In this document: positions 22,559 to 29,762 of the stretch, piece after piece
How positions within the stretch are numbered: position 1 is the stretch's first letter
Layout of the letters: the number at the start of each line of letters is the position of its first letter
Origin: Candidatus Latescibacterota bacterium
Lineage (GTDB): Bacteria > Latescibacterota > UBA2968 > UBA8231
Direction of reading: 5' to 3'
Assembly: GCA_022820485.1 (NCBI GenBank)
Contig: JAJEFJ010000093.1
Location: 1 to 42,379, forward strand
Length of the DNA stretch: 42,379 nt
The notes under the pieces: generated by a model
The model's input: the letters and a program-made list of their open reading frames with translations, nothing else
Told to the model about the DNA's origin: nothing
Databases searched by the model: none
Made by a program: the position numbers and the translations under genes

Positions 22559-24517
22559 TTGCTAAAACGTTCTCCACCGATCATAAAGGGATGCACGCCC
22601 AAGGCGCTGCTCGTCGGGCTGCTCGGTGCCGTTTGCATGGGCCTCGGCTCGACCTACAACGATATGATCATCAAAGGCTCCGGGCTAGCCGTGTGGAACC
22701 TGACCCCTGGGGCGACTTTTCTCTTTTTCGTGCTAGTCCTCCTCTTAAACCCGCTCTTGCGATTGCTGCATCCGCGCCTGCCCTTGCAACGCGGCGAATT
22801 GGCCGTAGCCTTCTTCCTGATCCTGCTGGCCAACACCTTGTCGGGCCGCGGCCTGCCCGCCCAACTCCTGCCGGTAATCACCGGGGCCTATTACTACGCC
22901 ACGCCGGAAAACGGTTGGGCCGCGATCGTCCAGCCCTACATGCCCGATTGGCCGGTGCCCCAAAGCCGCGACGCCATCTGGGGCTTTTACGAAGGCGACC
23001 CGACCGGGGCCGTGCCGTGGGCAATCTGGGCGGCTCCGCTGTTGTACTGGGCCGTGTTCGGCCTAGCCCTCTTTCTGGCGATGGTGTGCCTAATGGTAAT
23101 CGTGCGCCGACAATGGGTAGAGCACGAGCGCCTAGCCTATCCCATGGTCCAGCTCCCCCTAGCCATGATCGCCGACGACGGACGCGGTCGGACCATCAAA
23201 CCCCTGTTCCGCAGCGGGTTGATGTGGACGGGATTTGCCGTCCCCTTTGTGCTTGCCTCGATCAACGCCTTGCACAACTACTTCGTGATCATTCCCACCG
23301 TCAGCACCTCGCTCGGCGGCTTGTCGATGTTCCGCGGCGCAGTGTCGCTGGGCTTGAATCTAAATCTGTCGATGGTCGGCTTCTCCTATTTCATCCCGCA
23401 GAACATCGCCTTGGGCTTGGTCTTTTTTTACATCGTCAATGTGGTGCAGCGCGGGCTGTTGGGGATGCTGGCTTGGGGGGGCAAGGACGAGACCATGGGC
23501 GCGTACAGCCAGTACACCGACCCAATCATCATCCACCAAGCCATGGGCGGCATGATCGTCTTGGTCGTGGGGTCGTTGTGGGTGGGCCGACGCCACCTTG
23601 GGAACGTGCTGCGCAAGGCGTTGGGCCGCGCGCCAGAGGTAGAAGACGCCGATGAAATTACCTCCTATGGCGTGGCCGTGTGGGGAGCCGTGGCCAGCTT
23701 CCTAGTGATGGGTGTCTGGCTGTGGCAATCCGGCATTCCACTGCCCTTTGTTCCCCTGCTGCTGTTCGGCGCATTTGTCGGGTTTATGACCATTGCCCGC
23801 GTCGTCGCGCAAGGTGGGGTCGCGTCGATGTTTCCGCCGACCAACGGACCGGACTTTGTCGTCGCCAATGTCGGAGGCACCGTGTTGGGCACTAAGGGCA
23901 TGGCCGGCATGGCCCTGAGCTATGCCTGGAGCGTGGACACCTTGATCTTGCTGATGAGCGCCTGCGCCAACGGCCTGAAGCTCGTCACCGAAATCAGCCT
24001 ACCCCAGCGCCGTCGCCTATTCGGAGCCACCGTTGCGGTGATCGTCCTGACGCTGACCTGCGTCGTCTCCTTAACCCTCTATCTAGGCTATCAGTACGGG
24101 GCCATTAATTTGTCGCGATTTTACTTTGATAACGTCGCGCAATATCCCTATCGGTTCATGGAGAAGAGCATCCTCAATCCATTCGAGCCGCGGCCGAGTA
24201 CGTGGATACACATCAGCGTTGGCGCGGCCATTATGGGTGGGCTGATGGCCGCCCAGCACCGGTTCCTGTGGTGGCCTTTCCACTCGCTCGGCTTCCCGAT
24301 TAGCTGCGTCTTCGGCTCGATGTGGTTCAGCGTGTTTGTCGCTTGGCTCATCAAGAGTACGGTGCTCAAATACGGCGGGCTGACGCTGTTGAACCGCCTC
24401 AAGCCCTTCTTTCTGGGGTTGGTCTTGGGCGAGGCCGTAGCGGCCGGGACTTGGATACTCATCGACTATGTAATCGGCATGCAAAATAATTATCTGGGCG
24501 GGATTGTGTTCCAGTGA
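22559..24517 (+). CDS. DUF6785/DUF6784-type polytopic membrane protein
   Basis: The protein (about 652 residues) has at least twelve hydrophobic helices. Conserved parts are GSTYNDMIIKGS and NTLSGRGLPAQLLPVI near the start, QWVEHERLAYPMVQLPL, a central NVVQRGLLGM and GPDFVVANVGG, and a C-terminal GSMWFSVFVAWLIK. It matches the DUF6785 plus DUF6784 architecture, related to oligopeptide-type transporters. The TTG at 22559 was chosen because GAGAGG lies about six bases upstream; a longer frame reaching 22421 would overlap the divergent gene. It probably imports the substrate for the neighbouring oxidoreductase, but the substrate is unknown. Confidence 0.8.
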   Translation: MLKRSPPIIKGCTPKALLVGLLGAVCMGLGSTYNDMIIKGSGLAVWNLTPGATFLFFVLVLLLNPLLRLLHPRLPLQRGELAVAFFLILLANTLSGRGLPAQLLPVITGAYYYATPENGWAAIVQPYMPDWPVPQSRDAIWGFYEGDPTGAVPWAIWAAPLLYWAVFGLALFLAMVCLMVIVRRQWVEHERLAYPMVQLPLAMIADDGRGRTIKPLFRSGLMWTGFAVPFVLASINALHNYFVIIPTVSTSLGGLSMFRGAVSLGLNLNLSMVGFSYFIPQNIALGLVFFYIVNVVQRGLLGMLAWGGKDETMGAYSQYTDPIIIHQAMGGMIVLVVGSLWVGRRHLGNVLRKALGRAPEVEDADEITSYGVAVWGAVASFLVMGVWLWQSGIPLPFVPLLLFGAFVGFMTIARVVAQGGVASMFPPTNGPDFVVANVGGTVLGTKGMAGMALSYAWSVDTLILLMSACANGLKLVTEISLPQRRRLFGATVAVIVLTLTCVVSLTLYLGYQYGAINLSRFYFDNVAQYPYRFMEKSILNPFEPRPSTWIHISVGAAIMGGLMAAQHRFLWWPFHSLGFPISCVFGSMWFSVFVAWLIKSTVLKYGGLTLLNRLKPFFLGLVLGEAVAAGTWILIDYVIGMQNNYLGGIVFQ

Positions 24518-24544
24518 TAGCAGTGGTTAGTAGCCAGCCATACG

Positions 24545-24569
24545 AGGTCGTCCTGAAAACACGACCTTT
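24545..24569 (+). terminator. Possible terminator after the membrane protein gene
   Basis: AGGTCGT (24545-24551) and ACGACCT (24561-24567) form a 7-bp stem with a 9-base loop, followed by a very short T-run. It lies directly next to the stop of the convergent nuclease-like gene, so it may act in both directions weakly. Confidence 0.4.
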
Positions 24570-25074
24570 ACTGAACGGTCCACGGGACAGTACCCGGCGT
24601 TTGCAGGCTCAAAACTACCGGCTGAGTATCAATGGCTTTCAACTTCTTACGCAGCTTTGAGAGCACATCGGCGGGATTGATAGCATGTGGCCGAAGCGGC
24701 GAAGTCGCAACCGACTGCTGTTCGAGGTGCAATGCGACACGCCACCGTCGCTTTGCCAGCGCACGTTCTGCCAGCCTGCGCTCGCCAGAGTCGCCGGCGT
24801 TAGCACTTGCGGCCGCCAAACCCGCTAGCGTGTCGCGGACTTTGCTCGCCAATTCATCGCCGAGATCACTCGGTTTCGTCCTCGGGTGCTGCCGATAGTC
24901 CTTTATTTCGATCAGCCAAGAGACACCTTTTTGGAGGCAGAGGATATCGATTGCCTTCGACCCCCCGGCGGTGGACTGGAACCGTTTGCGATAAAACTTC
25001 CAAGCATCGTACTGGGTAGCTTGGCAGTGAGCCGGAAATGAGAATTTGAGACCGCCTTCCTCAATCACGGTCAT
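24568..25074 (-). CDS. PD-(D/E)XK-type nuclease-like protein, partner of an ATPase
   Basis: The 168-residue protein carries KAIDILCLQKGVSWLIEIKDY (about 40-60), where D43 and E56-x-K58 form a PD-(D/E)XK nuclease signature. The remainder is helical and Arg/Lys-rich (SGERRLAERALAKRRWRVAL). Its ATG overlaps the stop of the upstream ATPase gene (ATGA), which points to an obligate partnership. Such ATPase/nuclease pairs are typical of anti-phage systems. The family was not recognised by name. Confidence 0.6.
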   Translation of the reverse strand: MTVIEEGGLKFSFPAHCQATQYDAWKFYRKRFQSTAGGSKAIDILCLQKGVSWLIEIKDYRQHPRTKPSDLGDELASKVRDTLAGLAAASANAGDSGERRLAERALAKRRWRVALHLEQQSVATSPLRPHAINPADVLSKLRKKLKAIDTQPVVLSLQTPGTVPWTVQ

Positions 25075-26141
25075 GGCATGAACACCTTGAGAAAACGATC
25101 CGATTGCTCCAGTTCCTCATCGAGCAACAACAGCGGCTCGATGCCATCAATCTCGCTGGACTGGGAAATTTCTGCGCCACCATCGTCCACTCGGCGCAGC
25201 GCGAAGTAGCGCTGCTCAACGCGCTCGAACTCTTCATGCTTGGCGAGGATTTCGAACTCTCTGAGGAGGAAGAGGCTGTGCGTTGCGACAAACACCTGTA
25301 CCCCCGCATCACAGATACGGAGAATCGCCTTCGCGACTTCGCGAATCAGCTTCGGATTGAGGTTGGACTCGGGCTCGTCCCAGAACAGGGCACCTTGGTC
25401 GAGTAGGGCCCCGGTGGTTATCAGCCGCGCCAGCATGGCGAGCTTGCGCCAACCCTCGGCTACCAAGGGCATCTCCATAGTGCCAACACCAAGGCCGGAC
25501 TGCTTCAGGTAAAAACGGCCATTGCGTTCCAAGGCGACCTGCCCGATCTGTTCTTCCAAGGCCCCCAGCATACTTGTGAAAACCTTACTGCGAGGACCCC
25601 GCACCGTCGGCGAGCCGAGTAACAAACAGGTGTCCCGCCACGTTTCCTCGAATTCAACGTTGTGTGTCTCGTATAACGAGATAAATCCCGGGTAAATCGT
25701 CAGCAACTCGCGGGGGGGCAGGAATACCGGCATGGAGTCCACCCACTTGGAGGGGAGAGGAGCCATGACGACCTCGGACTTGCTTTGCGAAGCGAAATTG
25801 AACCCAATGGAAGTCTCGCGCCGTCGGAAGTTCACTTTCACTTCACAGCGGTTACGACCCTGCTGCCGACGTACGAGACGCCCTAGACGGCTCTCCTCCG
25901 GGCGAAACACGTTAACGATCTTTTCGGCCACTCGAGTTTGTAGCAAGGTCTTGGTAGGTTGCCGGTCATCCCCATGCCTCCTGCGTTCCTCGGCACTTAC
26001 CGCCATAACGGCATAAGGCAGCTTGAGCAAGTGCGTCTTACCCGTCCCGTTCTCACCTACGATGACGTTGAGCCCCTCGGCGAAACACAATCGGGCTTCC
26101 GAGAAGGCCGTAAAATTCCTGACTTCAAGCGACTTGATCAC
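25071..26141 (-). CDS. AAA_21/OLD-like ABC-type ATPase, putative defence component
   Basis: The protein (about 356 residues) has a SMC/RecF-like ABC ATPase layout: IKSLEVRNFTAF at the N-terminus, Walker A GENGTGKT (29-36), a LVAEGWRKLAML signature-like region, Walker B LFWDEPESNLNP (about 253-263) and the switch His in ATHS (H288). No TOPRIM domain is seen, so it is not a complete OLD/GajA protein. The GTG at 26141 was chosen because AGGATAA precedes it; an in-frame ATG at 26192 lacks a ribosome-binding site. With the overlapping nuclease-like gene it forms a likely two-gene system. Confidence 0.75.
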   Translation of the reverse strand: MIKSLEVRNFTAFSEARLCFAEGLNVIVGENGTGKTHLLKLPYAVMAVSAEERRRHGDDRQPTKTLLQTRVAEKIVNVFRPEESRLGRLVRRQQGRNRCEVKVNFRRRETSIGFNFASQSKSEVVMAPLPSKWVDSMPVFLPPRELLTIYPGFISLYETHNVEFEETWRDTCLLLGSPTVRGPRSKVFTSMLGALEEQIGQVALERNGRFYLKQSGLGVGTMEMPLVAEGWRKLAMLARLITTGALLDQGALFWDEPESNLNPKLIREVAKAILRICDAGVQVFVATHSLFLLREFEILAKHEEFERVEQRYFALRRVDDGGAEISQSSEIDGIEPLLLLDEELEQSDRFLKVFMP

Positions 26142-26310
26142 GGAATTTATCCTGAGAATTGAGCATGTTAGACGTATAAATAAAAAAGACATCTTTTAGG
26201 GACCTCTGTCAACGCACTGAACCTAGGCAAAGGATCGTGTTCCAGTGAGGTGCGCTTGAACGGCGCTGTTGAAACGGCTATCTTATCCACCCCAACAAAG
26301 GCCCAACCCC

Positions 26311-27150
26311 ATGATGACACCCGACCAACGCTACTTCTTCGATTTAAGAGGCTACCTCCACTTGCGCGACGTTCTCAGCCCGGAGGAGCTCGCACCCGCA
26401 CAAGCGGCAGCCGACCGCTACATCAACATGCCGCCCGAAGAGTGGCCGCCCGAATTCGGCGCGGACCTCGAGCGCCGCGACCTCACCGGCTATCAGCACG
26501 GCTTTGCCTTTGACAAAAGCCTCGAAGTGCTCACCCGGCATCCTACGACTTGGCCGATCCTCATGGAACTCACCGACCGCCGGCCGCGCTTCAACGGCGG
26601 CACCCTCGGCTACAACCGCCACGGCCACGGCTTCCACTACCTGCATGCCGGATGGCGTCCCTCCAAACAGCCCGATGTGCGGCGCTTTTACATCCAAGAC
26701 GGCCAAGTCCGCTGCACGGACTTTATTTTCTTTTTTTACTTGAGCGATGTCTTCCCCGGCGACGGCGGCCTCATCGTCTTGCCCGGCTCGCACAAGGCCC
26801 ACTTCGACCGGCCCCGAGCGATGTTTTATCTAGGCTCCGAAGACGACGAGAACAGGGACTACGTCGCCGATACCGTGCCCCCGGGCGTCCACAATGTCTG
26901 CGCCCGCGCCGGCGACGTATTCATCATGCCCGAACACCTCATGCACGGCGCGCTCACTTGGAAGCCCCGCGACCGCGACCGCCGCTTCCTCATTCTGCGC
27001 TACAACGTCCAACACATGCTCACCGGCCAGCGCCGCCCCTTTCCCGAGGCCATTCGCCAGCGGCTCGACCCCGAGACCATTGACCTGCTCGAATTGGCTC
27101 CGTACTACGAATACAAAGACATCGTCAAGCAGCGCGAAAACATCGACTAG
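26311..27150 (+). CDS. Phytanoyl-CoA dioxygenase (PhyH) family protein
   Basis: The protein (about 279 residues) has the PhyH double-stranded beta-helix layout of Fe(II)/2-oxoglutarate oxygenases. HYLHAGW (about 109-115) carries the likely first iron His, DGGLIVLPGSHKAHF (about 151-165) is the conserved strand, and EHLMHGALTW (208-217) carries the second His, with Arg residues for 2-oxoglutarate following. Members hydroxylate small organic substrates. The ATG at 26311 follows AAAGG. It begins a three-gene run with two amidohydrolase-fold genes. Confidence 0.85.
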   Translation: MMTPDQRYFFDLRGYLHLRDVLSPEELAPAQAAADRYINMPPEEWPPEFGADLERRDLTGYQHGFAFDKSLEVLTRHPTTWPILMELTDRRPRFNGGTLGYNRHGHGFHYLHAGWRPSKQPDVRRFYIQDGQVRCTDFIFFFYLSDVFPGDGGLIVLPGSHKAHFDRPRAMFYLGSEDDENRDYVADTVPPGVHNVCARAGDVFIMPEHLMHGALTWKPRDRDRRFLILRYNVQHMLTGQRRPFPEAIRQRLDPETIDLLELAPYYEYKDIVKQRENID

Positions 27151-27167
27151 CCCGAGAGTCAGATTCT

Positions 27168-27935
27168 ATGGGGTCAAAACAAAACATTGAGAACCTGAGC
27201 TTCCGCGCCCGCGTCCCGGTCTTCGACGCCAACATCGGCGTCGGCCACTGCCACGACCGACCCTCGCCGTTTGCCGACGTGGCCGGCCTGCGGGCGGAGA
27301 TACAGCGCCACGGCGTGGAGCGCGGCTTGATCTACCACCTCCAAGGCGAAACCATCAGCGCGATTGAGGGCAACGAAGCCCTGCGCGCTTGGTGTGGCGA
27401 CGGACTCGTCCCCCAATGGGTCGCCGGACCGAGCGCGGACTCTTTGACGCAACTGTGCGCGCTCCACGCCGCAGGCGAGGTCTCCAGCGTCCGCCTGCAC
27501 AACACCGAGGCGAGCCGCGTCCCCTTTGCCGACTGGATCTACGGCGAGTTGCTCGCTTGGCTGGCAGCCGAGCGCATCCCCCTGTGGATTTCGCTGGCCG
27601 ACACGCCGGTCGCCGAAGTCATGGAGACCTTGCGCCGCTTCCCAGATTTACACGTAGTGCTCCTCGGCGCGCACTACGTGCATTCCCTCGCCTTGCGTCC
27701 CTTGCTCAGGGCGCTGCCCCAAGCGTCGCTGGAATTGAGCCGCTTTGAAAATTTAGGCGGCATCGAGTCCCTGATCGGCGAATTTGGCATAGAGCGCTTC
27801 CTCTACGGCTCCTACTATCCGCGCTACGCCATGGGGCCGATGCTCTTTTACCTGCACCACTTGGCTATTGACGACGACGCGCTCGCGGCTTTGACCGCGG
27901 GCAATCTAGAGCGCATTCTCGGAGGGAGCACATGA
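27168..27935 (+). CDS. Amidohydrolase-fold protein lacking metal ligands (possible pseudoenzyme)
   Basis: The 255-residue protein has the TIM-barrel order of amidohydrolase_2 family members, but the N-terminal HxH motif reads D20-A-N-I-G-V. The final catalytic Asp motif, normally GSDxP, reads G214-S-Y-Y-P218. It therefore seems unable to bind the usual metal. Its stop overlaps the start of the next, catalytically intact amidohydrolase gene (ATGA), so it may be a regulatory or structural subunit of a heteromer. GAGAG precedes the ATG. Confidence 0.72.
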   Translation: MGSKQNIENLSFRARVPVFDANIGVGHCHDRPSPFADVAGLRAEIQRHGVERGLIYHLQGETISAIEGNEALRAWCGDGLVPQWVAGPSADSLTQLCALHAAGEVSSVRLHNTEASRVPFADWIYGELLAWLAAERIPLWISLADTPVAEVMETLRRFPDLHVVLLGAHYVHSLALRPLLRALPQASLELSRFENLGGIESLIGEFGIERFLYGSYYPRYAMGPMLFYLHHLAIDDDALAALTAGNLERILGGST

Positions 27936-28666
27936 TCATCGACTTTCACGGCCACGTGGGCCGCTGGGACTCTCTCGACATGGTCGATGACCCGGCCGCG
28001 ATGCTGCGCGCCATGGACGCGGGGGGGATCGACAAAAGCTGCGTCTTCAACATCTTCCATCCCGAAGGCAAACCCGGCAACGACCAGACCGCAGCTTTTG
28101 TCGCCCGCCACCCCGACCGCTTCATTGGCTTTGCCTATGTGTGCCCCACCTGCCCTGACACCGTGCGGCCCGAGTTGGAACGGGCCATAGACGAACTCGG
28201 GTTCCGGGCGATTAAAATCTACCCGCCCTATACGCCCTTTCCGCTCGACGACCCGGCTTGGGACCCAGTCTACGAGTTTGCCGCTGGGCGCGGCCTCGCA
28301 ATCATTGCGCACACAGGCGGCGAGCCAACAGCCGCACCCGCCCAGTTTGGCCGCGCCGCCGCGCGCTTCCCCAACGCCCGCTTCGTCGCCGGCCACTCCG
28401 GCAACATTGAGCCGTATCGCAGCCAAGCCATTGACGCGGCCCAGCGCCTGCCCAACTACTTCCTCGAAACCTGCTCGACCTTCCGCACCCCAGGCGTCAT
28501 TGAAGAGCTGGTGGCCAAGGCCGGGGCCGACCGCGTGCTCTTCGGCTCGGATACGCCCTTGATGGACCCCCGCCCCCAGCTCGGCAAGATCATCACCGCG
28601 GCCATTGACGACGACGCCAAGCGCCTCATCCTCGGCGAGAACGCCCGGAGCCTGCTCGGGCTATAA
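27932..28666 (+). CDS. Amidohydrolase family protein (amidohydrolase_2)
   Basis: The 244-residue TIM-barrel hydrolase has the metal-binding H6-x-H8 (IDFHGHVG), H127 (AHTGG), H155 (GHSG) and catalytic D207 (GSDTP) all intact. Family members hydrolyse or decarboxylate small cyclic or carboxylic substrates, for example 2-pyrone-4,6-dicarboxylate or amino-muconate types. It overlaps the upstream pseudoenzyme-like paralogue by ATGA and ends just before a strong terminator. It is probably part of the PhyH-led operon. Confidence 0.87.
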   Translation: MIIDFHGHVGRWDSLDMVDDPAAMLRAMDAGGIDKSCVFNIFHPEGKPGNDQTAAFVARHPDRFIGFAYVCPTCPDTVRPELERAIDELGFRAIKIYPPYTPFPLDDPAWDPVYEFAAGRGLAIIAHTGGEPTAAPAQFGRAAARFPNARFVAGHSGNIEPYRSQAIDAAQRLPNYFLETCSTFRTPGVIEELVAKAGADRVLFGSDTPLMDPRPQLGKIITAAIDDDAKRLILGENARSLLGL

Positions 28667-28673
28667 GACGCAA

Positions 28674-28707
28674 AAAGCCCGCCTGCCACAGAGGGCAAGC
28701 GGGCTTT
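28674..28707. terminator. Bidirectional intrinsic terminator
   Basis: AAAGCCCGCCTGCC (28674-28687) pairs with GGCAAGCGGGCTTT (28694-28707), with one mismatch and a 6-base loop. It is followed by TTTCTTT on the plus strand and TTTTTG on the minus strand. It lies between convergent genes. Confidence 0.85.
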
Positions 28708-28732
28708 CTTTGCAAAGGGTGTGAAACCAATA

Positions 28733-29665
28733 TTATTGCTGGTACTGGTACTTAATCCGGCCCCAACTCTGCCCCTCGACCGCAGTCGGCTCGCCCCAAT
28801 CAATGGTGTCGTCCATCGGAGAGATGAGCAGGTCCTGCGAAGAGTGACAACAGCTCGTCGGAGTAGTAGCCCACATGCCGACGCGGTTGTCGGCATCGCC
28901 GGCGCTGTCATCGACATCGCTGACGAAAATCGAAAAGCCGATCACCTCGCCCGCAGTCAGGTCGTGCTCAATCACCTGATCTTCCGTGATGTTCTCCTCG
29001 GTGGGCTTGGGATACGAATCAATGGCAATCGTGCGGAACTCGTAGATATACGTGCTCTCGCCGTACTCCTCGCCCTCAAAGCTATAGGTGCAGTAGTACC
29101 AACGGCTGCCGTTGGCCAACAGCGTCGGGTTCTCGACGTCGGCGCTACTGACCGCAGCCGTTTGCAGGGCCGGGCCGAAATTGCCGTTGAGCGGCGGGAA
29201 CGCGAACGAGTACTTGTGGTGCGTCACCACGTCTTCGGGCTTGGGCAAGTAGTCGTGCCGCGGGTTGAACTCGATCTCAATGCTGTCGTCCCACCAATAG
29301 GAGCCTAAGTCTTGGCGGGTAATCGTGTGCTTGTTGTCGAAGATCCGCGTCGTCACGTACAGCTCGTTGCGCGAGTCGTTCCAGCCCAAAATGTGGCGAA
29401 TCTGCATCGAAGCCGGATCCATGCCGCCGCGCGGCACGTCGTCGCCAGCGAAACCATGCACCGAAAAGAGCTTCGAGCTGGGAATGGCGTACACTTCGAG
29501 CGGCACGGCCGACCAATCGTCGTCGAATCCGTCGATGTTTGGCACATTCGCATCGGGGAACTGCACGGCGAGGAAGACCTCGCCCGGGGGCTCGTGTGCC
29601 CCGGCGGCTAGCGCAAAAGCCAATAGCGCGATTGCCGTCAGGCCACAGGTAAAAAGGCGCTTCAT
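28733..29665 (-). CDS. Secreted CBM9-like sugar-binding domain protein
   Basis: The 310-residue protein has a signal peptide (MKRLFTCGLTAIALLAFALA, cleavage probably after AGA near residue 23). It then has VPNIDGFDDDWSAVPLEVY, the opening of the family-9-like carbohydrate-binding fold, followed by DDSIEIEFNPRHD and GFSIFVSDVDD strands. AAGGAGG five bases before the ATG is a strong ribosome-binding site. It could bind a polysaccharide or ligand at the cell surface. It is the last gene of the minus-strand envelope cluster, downstream of the large exported protein. Confidence 0.75.
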   Translation of the reverse strand: MKRLFTCGLTAIALLAFALAAGAHEPPGEVFLAVQFPDANVPNIDGFDDDWSAVPLEVYAIPSSKLFSVHGFAGDDVPRGGMDPASMQIRHILGWNDSRNELYVTTRIFDNKHTITRQDLGSYWWDDSIEIEFNPRHDYLPKPEDVVTHHKYSFAFPPLNGNFGPALQTAAVSSADVENPTLLANGSRWYYCTYSFEGEEYGESTYIYEFRTIAIDSYPKPTEENITEDQVIEHDLTAGEVIGFSIFVSDVDDSAGDADNRVGMWATTPTSCCHSSQDLLISPMDDTIDWGEPTAVEGQSWGRIKYQYQQ

Positions 29666-29762
29666 AGCTACCTCCTTGAGGGTAGGTGGACGATGAATAA
29701 CTAAATCGCAAATGAACGACCAACTCGCAAATTTAGTCAAATGACTCGCTAAATACAACCCA

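Noticed and set aside
22489..23655. 388-codon frame overlapping the membrane-protein gene
   Set aside because: It is a shadow frame rich in Arg and Pro; the other frame gives a clear polytopic membrane protein.
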